Positions 24,608 through 35,150 of a DNA stretch of 64,000 nt are shown here, one piece after another. The notes below the pieces were generated by a model. It was not told the origin of the DNA. It ran no database searches and saw only the letters and a list, made by a program, of their open reading frames with translations. Origin of the DNA: PALSA-505 sp963762615 (GTDB taxonomy: Bacteria; Actinomycetota; Actinomycetes; Streptosporangiales; Streptosporangiaceae); the NCBI GenBank assembly GCA_963762615.1, contig CAVXLG010000019.1, positions 49,180 through 113,179 of the forward strand, in the 5' to 3' direction. Position 1 is the first letter of the stretch. Each line of letters opens with the position of its first letter. A program made the translations under genes and the position numbers.

Positions 24608-26188
24608 ATGCTGGACAGCGAGATCGTCGCCGCCATCGTGGCGGGCGACGCCGACGGGCTCGCGGCGGCATACGACCGTTACGCCGCGCCGCTGTACGCG
24701 TTCTGCTGCTCCCTGCTGCCCGGGCCAGCCGGCGCCGCGGACGCCGCGGACGCCGTGCAGAACACGTTCATCGTCGCCCACGCCAGGCTGGATGGCCTGA
24801 CCGACCCGGATCTGCTCAGGTCATGGCTGTACGCCGTGGCCCGCAACGAGTGTCATCGCCGGCTGCGGGCGCGGGCCGCGACCGCGGGCCCGGCCGCGGC
24901 TGCCGCAGCGAGCGGCGAAACGATCGATCTTCGCGTCAACCTGGAGCGCGCCGCGCCGGGCGAGGTGGTCGGCGCGGCGATCGCCGCGCTCACCCTGGCC
25001 CAGCGCGAGCTCGTCGAGCTGAGCCTGCGCCAGGACTTCGACAGCGACGATCTCGCCAGCACGCTCGGCGTCTCCGTCAACCACGCCCAGGTGCTGGCCT
25101 CCCGCGCCCGCGAGGAGTTCGAGAAGTCGCTCGGGGTGCTGCTCGTCGCCCGCTCGGGCCGGCTGTCCTGCCGCAAGCTGGACGAGATGCTCGAGGACTG
25201 GGACGGCCAGCTCACCGGGCCGTCGGGCAAGCGGCTGAGCCGGCATATCCGGCGCTGCCGGATCTGTTCCGCCCGCAGGAACCGTGAGCTGGAGCCGGCC
25301 GTGCTGCTCGGCGTGCTGCCGGTGACCGCTATCGCCCGCGGGCTGCGGCCGCAGGTGCTGGGGGTGGTGGCGTCCGGTGCTCCCGATGCCGTCGGCTACC
25401 GGGAGGACGTGGTGCTGCGGGCCGGGCCGTTCCAGGCGTCCGGCTTCCCCGCGGCGGCGGAGCAGCCCCGGGCCCAGCGCTCGGTCCGCCGCCCTTCCGG
25501 GCCGGCCCTCGCCGCAGCGGCGGTGTTCGCCGGGCTCTGTGCTCTCGCGCTCGTGTTCAGCGTGCATCACGATCACGGGCAGCAGCAGCTTGCCGCGGCG
25601 GCGCCGGCCGGCCGCCAGCCCCTGGCGTCACCGCAGCCGCCGGCCGCGACGTCAGGTCAGGTCCGGGCGAAGCGCTCCTCGTCACCAGCCGGCCCCGCAT
25701 CGCCGCTCGTGGCCACGCCGAGCGCCACGCCCACCGTGTCGGTGACCCTGCCGGTGGTGCCCCCGAGCTCCCCGGCGGCCCGCCCGGGCCCGTCCGGCCG
25801 GCCGCCCGGCACGTCCAGGCCGACACCGACCCCGCCGCCGACGTCAGCCCCCGGCACCCTGGCGGTGTCCCCGACAAGCGTGACGCTGGGGGTGTCGGCG
25901 GGGGGCGGCGCCTCGTCGGGGTCGTTCACGCTGACCGCGTCAGGCGGGGCGGTGAGCTACGCCATCTCGATTCCCTCGGCGTACGCGGGCGAGCTGACCG
26001 TGTCGCCGTCCAGCGGCTCGCTCGCGGCCGGCGCGTCCGTCACGGTCTCGGTGACCTGGGACTCGAGCGCGGTGCTGCAGACCGGCCTGACCGTCGACCC
26101 GGTCGGGCAGACCGTCGCCGTCTCCTACCAGCCGCCTACCGGGACCCCCAGCGCTCCGCCGGTGGCGGGCCCGAGGTCAGGTCTCTAG
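24608..26188 (+). CDS. ECF-like sigma factor with membrane helix and BACON-like domain
   Basis: 526 residues in a rare arrangement. Residues about 1-110 match sigma-70 region 2 (AAYDRYAAPLYAFCCSLL; LRSWLYAVARNECHRRLR), residues 135-190 match region 4 (LTLAQRELVELSLRQDF), and 205-225 hold a zinc-finger-like HIRRCRIC. A membrane helix lies at about 305-325 (ALAAAAVFAGLCALALVF), then a Pro/Ser/Thr-rich linker, then a C-terminal domain with LAVSPTSVTLGVSAGGG and VTVSVTWDS, the pattern of BACON/Ig-like modules. It appears to join a promoter-recognition module to an outer sensing or binding domain. Whether it acts as a sigma factor or is a decoy fusion is not clear. Confidence 0.8.
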   Translation: MLDSEIVAAIVAGDADGLAAAYDRYAAPLYAFCCSLLPGPAGAADAADAVQNTFIVAHARLDGLTDPDLLRSWLYAVARNECHRRLRARAATAGPAAAAAASGETIDLRVNLERAAPGEVVGAAIAALTLAQRELVELSLRQDFDSDDLASTLGVSVNHAQVLASRAREEFEKSLGVLLVARSGRLSCRKLDEMLEDWDGQLTGPSGKRLSRHIRRCRICSARRNRELEPAVLLGVLPVTAIARGLRPQVLGVVASGAPDAVGYREDVVLRAGPFQASGFPAAAEQPRAQRSVRRPSGPALAAAAVFAGLCALALVFSVHHDHGQQQLAAAAPAGRQPLASPQPPAATSGQVRAKRSSSPAGPASPLVATPSATPTVSVTLPVVPPSSPAARPGPSGRPPGTSRPTPTPPPTSAPGTLAVSPTSVTLGVSAGGGASSGSFTLTASGGAVSYAISIPSAYAGELTVSPSSGSLAAGASVTVSVTWDSSAVLQTGLTVDPVGQTVAVSYQPPTGTPSAPPVAGPRSGL

Positions 26189-26392
26189 ACGGGTACGCCG
26201 GGCCGGCCGCCGGCCGCCGGCATGTATCCCGGCCGGGCCGCCGCGGCGGCCGATCGCGGGTGGCGCCGGCCCCGGCCGCGGCGTCCGCCCCGGGCCGCTG
26301 CTGGCACGCCGGCCAGGTCGGAGGGATAGTTGATGGATTGACGGCCCGGTAACACACTCACGGCCGGTGGCCACCCAAGGAGGGGGCGCAAC

Positions 26393-27403
26393 GTGACCGA
26401 GGGGACCTGCGGCTCCTGCGGCCTGCCGGTCGCGGCGGGCGACGTGTTCTGCGGCCATTGCGGCCAGCCGATGGCGGCCAGCCCCGAACCGGCGAACGGA
26501 ATGCAGGCCCGCGGGCCGGCGCCGCCGGGACCGGGCGGTGCCCGGCGACCGTGGCCGCAGTCCGCCCGGGCCGCGCTGCCCCGGCCTGGCCGGGCGGCCT
26601 GGCCGGGCGGCCAGGCGCCGGGCGGGGTGGCGGTGGGGCCAGCCGCCCAGGCCCAGTACGCGGGGCACCGGCTGACCTATGACCAGGTGCCGGAAGCGCC
26701 CTTCGACCCGCTCGGCAACCCCCGGCTCCTCCAGCAGTATCTCTGGCATGGCGTGCTCTACTTCCTCGTCTACGTGGCGGGCGCGGTCGTCGCCGGCGCC
26801 GTGCTCCTGTTCCTGGGCGCCGTGGGACTGGGCTACGGCAGCGCGGCTCGCGTGTGGACCCTGCTGGCGATCGTCATAGCCCTCGTGTTCGCCTGCGTGT
26901 ACTGGCTGGTACCGATGCCTGCCCTGCTCTCGGAGTGGAAATTCTCCGTGGACGACAGGGCGGAGGCCGCGGCGGCGACGTTCGAGCACCTCGCCTGGGC
27001 GGTCAAGCGGCACGAGACGCCGCTCGACCTGATTCAGGTGCGGCGGCTCAGGTTCGGCGGCGGGCAGAGCCGCGACTACCTCGAGCTGCGGCGGGAAATC
27101 TTCACCGGCTACATCTCGTGCTTCGGCTACGGGCGCGACCTGTACCTGGGCTGGACCTTCTGGGTCCGGCTCTCCCCGCTGCGCTACCTGCTCATGGGGG
27201 TCATGAGGATCTGGCAGATGCTGATCCAGCACGGCAGCCAGCTGCACGTGTCGCTCCGCTACGACTATGCCAGGGCGATGCGGGAGGCCATCCACAGCGT
27301 GGCGCGGGAGGGGATCGCGGTGGCCGTAGGCCAGGCGCCCGCGCAGGGCGCGGGGACCGTCGGGGGAACCATGGGCGTGACCGTGTCGGACGTCCAGGGC
27401 TAG
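26393..27403 (+). CDS. Zinc-ribbon membrane protein, function unknown
   Basis: 336 residues. An N-terminal zinc ribbon (CGSCG...CGHCG, residues 6-26) is followed by a Pro/Gly/Ala-rich linker, two membrane segments at about 125-185 (LYFLVYVAGAVVAGAVLLF; LLAIVIALVFACVYWL) and a soluble C-terminal half with FSVDDRAEAAAATFEHL and RLRFGGGQSRDYLEL. No family recognised beyond the zinc ribbon. The GTG start 26393 has AAGGAGGGGG before it, a strong ribosome site. Downstream of the sigma-factor gene on the same strand, with 204 bp between. Confidence 0.65.
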   Translation: MTEGTCGSCGLPVAAGDVFCGHCGQPMAASPEPANGMQARGPAPPGPGGARRPWPQSARAALPRPGRAAWPGGQAPGGVAVGPAAQAQYAGHRLTYDQVPEAPFDPLGNPRLLQQYLWHGVLYFLVYVAGAVVAGAVLLFLGAVGLGYGSAARVWTLLAIVIALVFACVYWLVPMPALLSEWKFSVDDRAEAAAATFEHLAWAVKRHETPLDLIQVRRLRFGGGQSRDYLELRREIFTGYISCFGYGRDLYLGWTFWVRLSPLRYLLMGVMRIWQMLIQHGSQLHVSLRYDYARAMREAIHSVAREGIAVAVGQAPAQGAGTVGGTMGVTVSDVQG

Positions 27404-27498
27404 CGACCGCTCGCTCGCCGGCGGGGACCTGAGCTACTGCACTGCGTGCGTCCCGCCAGCCGCTGCCTGCCAGGCCGGCATCGTCCGCGGACCCCGGG

Positions 27499-29508
27499 TC
27501 AGACCAGCTCCGGCCTGCGCCATGCCTCGCCGAGCACGTGCTCGGCGAGGAAGGCCAGTACCGTCTCGTACCAGACGGCCGCGTTGCCCGGGCCGAGGAT
27601 CCAGTGGTTCTCGTCCGGGTAGTAGAGGAACTTGGCGTCCACCTCGTGCCGGACGAGGTCCCGCCAGAGCCGCAGCCCGGCCCCGATGGGCACCCGGTAA
27701 TCCCGGTCGCCGTGAATCACCAGCATCGGGGTGCGGATCTTCGCCGCCCGCCGCGACGGGTCACTGGCCTGCCAGCGGTCCGGGCGCTCCGCGGGATCCC
27801 CGAACTCGCGGACGAGGTAGTAGCTCTCGTCCGACGTCATCATGTCCTCGAGATTCCACACGCTGGCGTGCGTGACGATCGCGCTGAACCGGTCGGTGTG
27901 CCCGGCGATCCAGTTGGCCATGTAGCCGCCGAACGATCCGCCCATCATCGCCGTCCGGGTCGCGTCGATATCGTCGCGGGCCAGCGCGGCGTCGGTGACG
28001 GGCATCAGGTCGCCGAACGTGGCCTCGCCCCACCGGCCGTAGCCGCGGCGGATGTAGTCCTGGCCGTAACCGGTGGACAGGGCCGGATCCGGCAGCAGCA
28101 CGGCGTAGCCGTGCGCGGCCATGACCCACGGGTTCCACCGCCACGACCAGCGGTTCCAGCTGGCAAACGGGCCGCCGTGCACCCACAGCAGCAGCGGCGC
28201 CGGCTGCTGCGCGCGCGCGGGCAGCACCAGCCAGCCGCGGACCGCGGTGCCGTCCGGGGCCTCCGCGGTGACCTCGGTGACCCGTCCGGGCAGCGGCAGC
28301 GAGTCTCCCGGGGACCTCAGCCGGGTGAGGCTGCCGTCCGCGGTATCGATCCGGACCGCGGCGGGCGGCGCGTCGATGCCAGCCCGGACCGCATAGAGAC
28401 TGCGCCCGTCCGGGGATACGGCCAGGTCGGCGTAGCCCGCGTCGTCCCGGGTGAGCTGCGCGACCGAGCCGCCGGCCACGTCGAGGACGTAAATCGGGCT
28501 GCGGCCTTGCTGGTCGGCGGTGAAGTAGATGCTCGCGGAGTCGGGCGACCACGCGGGATTCGCCGGCCACAGGCCGAACCCGGGCAGCAGATCGCGCGGT
28601 CCGGCCCCGTCGAGCGGGACGAGCCACAGCGTCTGGTCCGGCGGGTCGCCGGTCGTGCCGTGCGCCTCGCCGACGCAGACGACCGCACGGCCGTCGGGGG
28701 AGACCGCCGGCGAGCCGAAGTCAGCGTCGTCGCGCGTGATCAGGACCCGGCGGCGGCCGGTGGCCAGGTCGATCGCGGCCAGTTCGGAGCGCTGCGCGGC
28801 CGCCTCGGCCGGCACCCACCAGCCGGTCACCGCCGTCGATCCGTCCGGGGTCAGCGCGGCCGCCTGCTGCACCAGCGCCTGCCCGGCCTGCGGACTGACG
28901 TCGCGCGGATCCGCCTCGTCAGGCGGGTGCGCGTTCCGCGCGTACGGCGCTACCACGTAGAGCCGGGGCAGGTCGGGGCCGAGCTCGTGATCCCAGTGCC
29001 GGACCGGGTAGCCGTCGTGCAGGATCGCCGTGACGCCCGCATCCGCGCGCTTGGCCCGCCGCTCCCGGTCGGCGGCCGCCGCACCGGGCAGCGTGGCGGC
29101 GGTGAAGGCGATCGTCCCAGCGTCGCGTGCCACCGCGACCGCCGAGATCCCGCCGGGACGGGCGGCAACCGGTTCGGCCTCGCCGCCGGACGCGGGCAGC
29201 GCCCACAGCCCGGCGGCGTCCGGGTCACCGTCGCGGTCTGCGGCCTGGTCGCCGGGACGTCGCGAGACGAACAGCAGCGTCCCGTCCGGCAGGAACGCCG
29301 GGCTGGACTCGCCGTGCGGCGAGCGGGTCAGCCGGCGCGGCTCGGCCTCGCCGCCGGGGTCGATCTCCCACAAGGCGGTCACGTACTTCTTGCGGTCCGC
29401 TGACAGGGCGCTCACTGTCGCGACCAGCCGCCGACCGTCCGGTGACAGGCGCACCGTCTCCAGCCGCGGGATCGCCAGGTACTCCTGCAGATCATGAAAT
29501 GGCGTCAC
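27499..29508 (-). CDS. S9 family prolyl oligopeptidase
   Basis: 669 residues: an N-terminal beta-propeller with repeated SPDGRRL/SPDGRAV blades, then the alpha/beta hydrolase catalytic domain (from about 425) with nucleophile Ser in GGSFGGYM, Asp in HGDRDYRVP, and His in DENHW. It cleaves oligopeptides, probably in the cytoplasm as no signal peptide is visible. GTG 29508 (VTPFHDLQEY) was chosen as the family start. The gene is preceded by gnd on the same strand with only 35 bp between, which allows co-transcription with zwf-gnd. Confidence 0.93.
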   Translation of the reverse strand: MTPFHDLQEYLAIPRLETVRLSPDGRRLVATVSALSADRKKYVTALWEIDPGGEAEPRRLTRSPHGESSPAFLPDGTLLFVSRRPGDQAADRDGDPDAAGLWALPASGGEAEPVAARPGGISAVAVARDAGTIAFTAATLPGAAAADRERRAKRADAGVTAILHDGYPVRHWDHELGPDLPRLYVVAPYARNAHPPDEADPRDVSPQAGQALVQQAAALTPDGSTAVTGWWVPAEAAAQRSELAAIDLATGRRRVLITRDDADFGSPAVSPDGRAVVCVGEAHGTTGDPPDQTLWLVPLDGAGPRDLLPGFGLWPANPAWSPDSASIYFTADQQGRSPIYVLDVAGGSVAQLTRDDAGYADLAVSPDGRSLYAVRAGIDAPPAAVRIDTADGSLTRLRSPGDSLPLPGRVTEVTAEAPDGTAVRGWLVLPARAQQPAPLLLWVHGGPFASWNRWSWRWNPWVMAAHGYAVLLPDPALSTGYGQDYIRRGYGRWGEATFGDLMPVTDAALARDDIDATRTAMMGGSFGGYMANWIAGHTDRFSAIVTHASVWNLEDMMTSDESYYLVREFGDPAERPDRWQASDPSRRAAKIRTPMLVIHGDRDYRVPIGAGLRLWRDLVRHEVDAKFLYYPDENHWILGPGNAAVWYETVLAFLAEHVLGEAWRRPELV

Positions 29509-29543
29509 GGCACCATCCTGCCGTCCCGTGCCCGGCGGGCGGG

Positions 29544-30576
<1,033 letters not shown>

Positions 30577-30580
<4 letters not shown>

Positions 30581-32004
30581 CGGTTGTCTCCTTTGCTCGA
30601 CGGCGGTAGCCAGGGCGGCTGCCAGGCGGGATGGTCGCGGACCAGGTCGTCCGCGCCGGCCGGCCCCCACGAACCCCGGGGGTAGGAAACGGGGTCGGCG
30701 CGGGCCTCCAGGCGCGCCACCAGGGGCTGCAGGATCCGCCAGGTCTCCTCGACGGCGTCCTCCCTGGTGAACAGCGAATGATCACCAGAAAGCGCGTCAT
30801 GGATGAGCCGCTCGTAGGGCTCGGCGGGCTTGCCGAGCTCGGCGGCGAAGCTCAGCTCGAGGTGCACGTCCCTGCTGCTGCTGCCGTCCCGTCCCTTGGA
30901 CAGCAGCTCGATCCGCAGGCCCGGATCGGGGTCGATCCGCAGGACCAGCTCGTTAGGGTGCGGGTGCAGCGGCTCTTCCAGGAAGGCCAGCCGCGGCGGC
31001 CGCCTGAAGATCACCCTGACCTCGGTGGCCTCGACGGCCAGCTCCTTGCCCGCCCGGATGAAGAACGGCACCCCGGCCCAGCGCCAGTTGTCTATCCCGA
31101 GCCGCATCGCCGCGAAGGTCTCGGTCGTGGAATCTTCTTTCACCTCGGCTACCGCGCGGTATCCCTCGTACTGGCCCAGTACGCAGCTGTCCGGGTCGAC
31201 GTCGGGCATGGCCCGGAAGACATCGACCTTCTTGTCCCACAGCGCGCGGGACCCGTCCTGCACCGGCGGTTCCATGGCGATGAGCGCGAGCACCTGGAGC
31301 AGGTGGTTCTGCACCACGTCCCGCACGGCCCCCACGGCGTCGTAGAAGGCACCCCGGTCGGCCACCCCGAAGTCCTCGGCCATGGTGATCTGGACGGCGG
31401 CGACGTGAGCGCGGTTCCAGACCGGCTCGAGCAGCGTGTTGGCGAACCGCAGCACCAGGATGTCAAGCACGGGCTGCTTGCCCAGGAAGTGATCGATGCG
31501 CAGAATCTGGTCCTCGGCGAGCACCTTGTGCAGTGAGTCGTTGAGCGCCCGGGCCGAGGCGAGGTCGTGGCCGAACGGCTTCTCGATCATCACCGTAGCC
31601 GACGCGGTGAGATCCGCCCGGCCCAGTTCCGCCACCACCGGGGCGAACAGCGAAGGCGGGATTTCCAGGTAGAACAGCGGCCGGCGGCGGCCTTTCAGCC
31701 GCTCGGCCAGATTCTGGTACGTACCGGGGTCGGTGAAGTCGCCCTGCACGTAGCTGAACCTGCCCAGCAGCCGGTCGAAGACCGCGTCCTTCACGGCTTC
31801 GCCGGCCGGCTCGACAGCCTCCCGCGCCGTGGAACGTAGCTGGTCAGGTGTCCGGTGGTCCTTGGCCACCCCGATGACCGGGCAGTTGAGCATGCCGTCG
31901 GACTCCAGCCGGTACAGCGAGCGCAGTGTCTGCTTGCGGGCCAGGTCACCGGTGATGCCGAAGATCACCAAGGCGTCGGCCGGCTGCGGTGCGGTCTGGC
32001 TCAT
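30577..32004 (-). CDS. zwf: Glucose-6-phosphate 1-dehydrogenase
   Basis: 475 residues. FGITGDLARKQTL is the NADP-binding start, and RIDHFLGKQPVLDIL is the active-site signature; IEKPFGHDLASA and DFIRAGKEL-type region (FFIRAGKELA) complete the family pattern. It oxidises glucose 6-phosphate, the first step of the pentose phosphate path. ATG 32004 follows GGGAG. The final codons overlap the gnd start (ATGA), so zwf-gnd are coupled; the route is completed by gluconokinase encoded elsewhere in the window. Confidence 0.96.
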
Positions 32005-32216
32005 GCGGCGTGCTCCCTGCTCGCGAGGCGTGTTCGGGCCCAGACCCTTGATACAGCACGCGATCGCGGGCCGCCGCAGCGGCTCCGCCTGGCCAATTTC
32101 CAGACATCTGGCAACCCGGCGCAATCTCTTGACCTGCCTGGTCAGCGGTCCGCATCGTTGACACACGAAGTCAGGCCGCCGGGCATCCGGCGGGCCGCCG
32201 CGAAGGACGGTATGCG

Positions 32217-33200
32217 ATGACTGACCAGAGCCAGGCCGCGCGGCCGCCCCGTGCCCCCATGCCGCGGCGCACCCGGCGGCGGTGGGCGGTGGCGGCCGGC
32301 GTCGCCGGCTGCTGGGCGCTGCTGCTCGCGGTGACGGGGTCGGTCGTGGCCGGGACCGTGCTGCTGATGGTCGTGGCGGCACTGGCTGCCGGGTGCGTGG
32401 CCGGCCTTCGGGCGATGGGCGTGGACGCCGGCCATCCGTGGCTGAGGCAGCTGGCGGCCCGGCCGTGGCGCGACGGGCAGGACGTTCTCCAGCTGGGCCT
32501 GCGCCACCTGCCGGACGTGTTCGTCATCACCCCGGCCGGGTCGCTGATCGCGCCGGACTGCGTGCAACTGCGGCTGAGCCCGGGTGACTTCGGCTCGCTG
32601 TGCGAGCTGATGGATATCACCCTGATCAACTCGAGCGCCACCGAGGTGTACGAGGGCGAGGTCGCGGCGCGCGGGGCGCGGCTGGCCGGCCCGGGCCCCG
32701 CCGAGGTGACCGTGCTCAGCGACCCGTCGGTGCCGCCAGGACGCTACCGGCTGCGCCAGGGCCGGCCGCAGCAGCCCGGCCCCTGGCCCGCGCGGCCCGG
32801 GCCGGCCGCCGGCTTCGGGCACGCCCAGGACGGGCACACCCGGGCCGAAGCCCTGCCGGGCGGGACCGCCACCGGACTGCCGACGCTCGCCGAGCCTGCC
32901 GCTCCCCCGATCCCCGCGCTCAGGCTGGTCACCGGCGACTGTGTCGCGCAGACCCGCACGTCCGGCGCTCACGCCGGGCGCGGCGAGGTGGATCTGGTCC
33001 TTCCTCAGGTACCCACGGTGTCCCGGGAGCATGCCCGGTTCACGTTCGCCGACGGCCAGTGGTGGGTGGCCAACCTGGGCCGCAACGGGCTGACCCTGAA
33101 CGGCGTCCCGCTGGTGGCGGGGCAGCCGCTGCAGGACGGCGATTCGATCCGGTGGGGCAACAAGCCCGACGCGCTGCTGTCCCGGGTCGAGATCGGCTGA
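32217..33200 (+). CDS. FHA domain membrane protein
   Basis: 327 residues. Two membrane helices at about 25-65, a middle part with LPDVFVITPAGSLIAPDCVQLRLSP, and a C-terminal FHA domain (about 230-325) with GRGEVDL, VSREHARF, NLGRNGLTLNG and LQDGDSIRWG, which covers the phosphothreonine-binding Arg and Ser motifs. FHA proteins read phosphothreonine, often from Ser/Thr kinases, at the membrane. No kinase gene lies nearby. Divergent from zwf and followed by an unknown gene with 88 bp between. Confidence 0.88.
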   Translation: MTDQSQAARPPRAPMPRRTRRRWAVAAGVAGCWALLLAVTGSVVAGTVLLMVVAALAAGCVAGLRAMGVDAGHPWLRQLAARPWRDGQDVLQLGLRHLPDVFVITPAGSLIAPDCVQLRLSPGDFGSLCELMDITLINSSATEVYEGEVAARGARLAGPGPAEVTVLSDPSVPPGRYRLRQGRPQQPGPWPARPGPAAGFGHAQDGHTRAEALPGGTATGLPTLAEPAAPPIPALRLVTGDCVAQTRTSGAHAGRGEVDLVLPQVPTVSREHARFTFADGQWWVANLGRNGLTLNGVPLVAGQPLQDGDSIRWGNKPDALLSRVEIG

Positions 33201-33288
33201 TACCGCGGCCGCTGGCCGCGGGAGGCGCATATTCTCGACTGTCAGGTCCTGCGGGACGGTGTCCGGATTTCGCGCCAGGGGAGTGGCG

Positions 33289-34161
33289 ATGAGCCAGCTC
33301 TTTATCTGGTCATCCCGGCCCGGGATGTGGGTGAGCTGCGCACCCGACGAGATCACCTGGCTGGACCGGAAGCTGCTGTCCGGCAACCAGGATCTCACCT
33401 TGCACCGGTCCCCGCGCTGCGCCGGCCTGCGCTACGTCCATCACCGGTGGGAGCTGTTCAGCCGCGACACGACCTACCCGGTGTACCTGGCGCCGCACAG
33501 CCCCGACATCCCGCTGGACCACCGGGCGGTACGCAAGGCCGCCCGGCATGTCCTGCCGGTAGCGCCGGCAAAACACTACGAGACACTGCCGGCGGTCCTC
33601 GAGGACGGAGCGTGGCTGGTCAGCGTGGGCACCTGGGTGCTGCGGCTGCGACTCGAGATCCCGGCGCGGCGCGCCGCCGAGCCTGCCCCGCCGCCGGACA
33701 CCGAGCAGCCCACCCAGGACGCGCAGGTCCGGATGAACGGCTCGCCGGCCCGGCCATCCGGCCGGTCACGGCGGGAGGCGGTCGCCCACGTCCGCGCCTA
33801 CTTCGAGCGTAACGGCACGGCGCGGATGGCGATGGCCTACTACTACCAGGAGTACATCCTCGGCCTGGCCGCCCCGCAGCCGGTGCCGATGACCGACGTC
33901 GTCATCGCCCTGGATCTGAGCGGCGAGGGCACGATCTCCGACTACAAGAAGCTGCTGCAGGGGCTCATCTGGGCAGAACGGGGTCATCCGCGCGAGCTGG
34001 CCGAGTTCCTGCTCTCCAACGGCCTGCTGACGCCGGTGGACCTCGAGCTGGCCCGGCGGGCGGCGGTGGCCAACGAGCGCACCGGCAAGAGCGAGCTGGC
34101 CCGGCAGCGGCTGCAGTACCGGATGAGGAAGAAGACGCGGCGGGGAGAACCGGCCGAATGA
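33289..34161 (+). CDS. Hypothetical protein paired with the FHA gene
   Basis: 290 residues. The first 120 resemble a domain of strands with LHRSPRCAGLRYVHHRWELFSRDTTYPVYLAP, somewhat like an FHA fold lacking its signature residues; a Pro-rich linker follows, then helical segments (AVAHVRAYFERNGTARMAMAYYYQEYILG; ELAEFLLSNGLLTPVDLELARR). The C-terminus is strongly basic. I do not recognise the family. ATG 33289 follows GGGGAG. Its position after the FHA gene suggests a shared process. Confidence 0.6.
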   Translation: MSQLFIWSSRPGMWVSCAPDEITWLDRKLLSGNQDLTLHRSPRCAGLRYVHHRWELFSRDTTYPVYLAPHSPDIPLDHRAVRKAARHVLPVAPAKHYETLPAVLEDGAWLVSVGTWVLRLRLEIPARRAAEPAPPPDTEQPTQDAQVRMNGSPARPSGRSRREAVAHVRAYFERNGTARMAMAYYYQEYILGLAAPQPVPMTDVVIALDLSGEGTISDYKKLLQGLIWAERGHPRELAEFLLSNGLLTPVDLELARRAAVANERTGKSELARQRLQYRMRKKTRRGEPAE

Positions 34162-34245
34162 GGATCGGCGGGCGTGCCCCCGGTGGCCCGGGGCGCCGAA
34201 TTCGGCCGCCGCGGGCTCGTCCAGCTCGCGGCTCGTCTAGAGTTC

Positions 34246-34261
34246 TCTACAAACTTGTAGA
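34246..34261. promoter_or_regulatory. BlaI-type dyad upstream of dedA
   Basis: TCTACAAACTTGTAGA is a perfect palindrome 48 bp before the DedA start. It shares TCTACA-n4-TGTAGA with the dyad before blaI (36506-36521), 2.2 kb away; a 16-bp chance match of this form is unlikely. The inference is that BlaI also controls dedA. Confidence 0.75.
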
Positions 34262-34308
34262 AACTCGCGGGTGTGGACGCGTCCCGGGATGCTGTGCGAA
34301 AGGCAGTC

Positions 34309-34950
34309 ATGGAAAGCTTTCTCCTCCACGCCGGCTACGGCGCGCTGATCCTGTTCGCCTTCCTCGAGGCGTGCTGCGTGCCGATCCCCTCGGAGATCAC
34401 GTTCGGCTTCGCTGGCGTGCTGGCCTCCCAGGGGCACCTCAGCCTGGCGCTCGTCATCATCCTCGGCTCGCTGGCCGAGCTGGCCGGGTCCCTCGTCTCC
34501 TACAGCGTCGGCCGGGTGGTCGAGCGGCCGGTGATCGAGCGGTTCGGCCGGTACCTGCTCATCACCAAGTCGGACATCAGCCGCGCCGAGCGGTTCCTGG
34601 CCGGCCGCGGCGGCTGGGCCATCGCGCTGGCCCGGCTGCTGCCGCTGGTGCGCGCGTTCGCCTCGCTGGTGGCGGGATTCGCCCAGGTGCCCGCGCTGCG
34701 GTTCGGGGTTCTCAGCGCGATCGGCACCGTGATCTACGCGACGGTCGTGGCCAGCATCGGCTACGGGGTGGGATCGGCCTGGCATAGCGTCGCCCATGAC
34801 CTGGCGGTGGCCGGCTACGTGATCCTCGCCGTCGTCGTGGTGGCGATCGCGGCCTTCATCGTCTACCGGGTGCGCGAGGTGCGGCGCGAGGCACGGGACG
34901 AGCAGGAGCCGCAGCGGCGGCCGTCCGGGCACCGCGCTCCCCGGGGCTGA
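34309..34950 (+). CDS. DedA family membrane protein
   Basis: 213 residues with five or six helices. The family pattern is complete: FLEACCVPIPSEITFGFAGVLAS, YSVGRVVERPVIERFGRY, RAERFLAGRGGWAIALARLLPLVRAFASLVAGFAQVP (the central Arg/Gly motif), and a helical tail. DedA proteins are membrane transporters implicated in lipid-carrier (undecaprenyl phosphate) recycling and drug or pH tolerance. ATG 34309 after AAAGG was chosen over GTG 34273. A BlaI-type operator lies just upstream. Confidence 0.9.
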   Translation: MESFLLHAGYGALILFAFLEACCVPIPSEITFGFAGVLASQGHLSLALVIILGSLAELAGSLVSYSVGRVVERPVIERFGRYLLITKSDISRAERFLAGRGGWAIALARLLPLVRAFASLVAGFAQVPALRFGVLSAIGTVIYATVVASIGYGVGSAWHSVAHDLAVAGYVILAVVVVAIAAFIVYRVREVRREARDEQEPQRRPSGHRAPRG

Positions 34951-35150
34951 CCCGGCATCGTCCTGGCGCGGTCCCGGTCAGGGCGCGGCGGCCCGGGCGA
35001 GACTCGATCAGGGCATGCAGGCTGCGGTCGGCAGTGACGGCGGGTCCGGGCCATGCATCCGCCGGGCTGACGCGGCGCCGTCCTGGGCCTGTGTCCGGGT
35101 CAGGTCGCGGCGGCCTGGGCGAACTCGATCAGGGCATGCAGGCTGCGGGC
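34945..35150. repeat. Direct repeat: echo of the 3' end of the M56 peptidase gene
   Basis: About 34945-35031 and 35065-35150 are similar imperfect copies; a stretch from cgatcagggc to ctgcgg matches almost exactly. The right copy holds the end of the M56 gene (stop at 35100-35102); the left copy lies in the gap to dedA. Confidence 0.8.

Noticed and set aside
26236..26251. GGCCGCCGCGGCGGCC palindrome after the sigma-factor gene
   Set aside because: It has no loop and is ordinary for GC-rich DNA; not strong enough to call a terminator.
27420..27457. GGCGGGGAC/GTCCCGCC stem between convergent genes
   Set aside because: It has a bulge and a 21-base loop, so it is too weak to list as a terminator.
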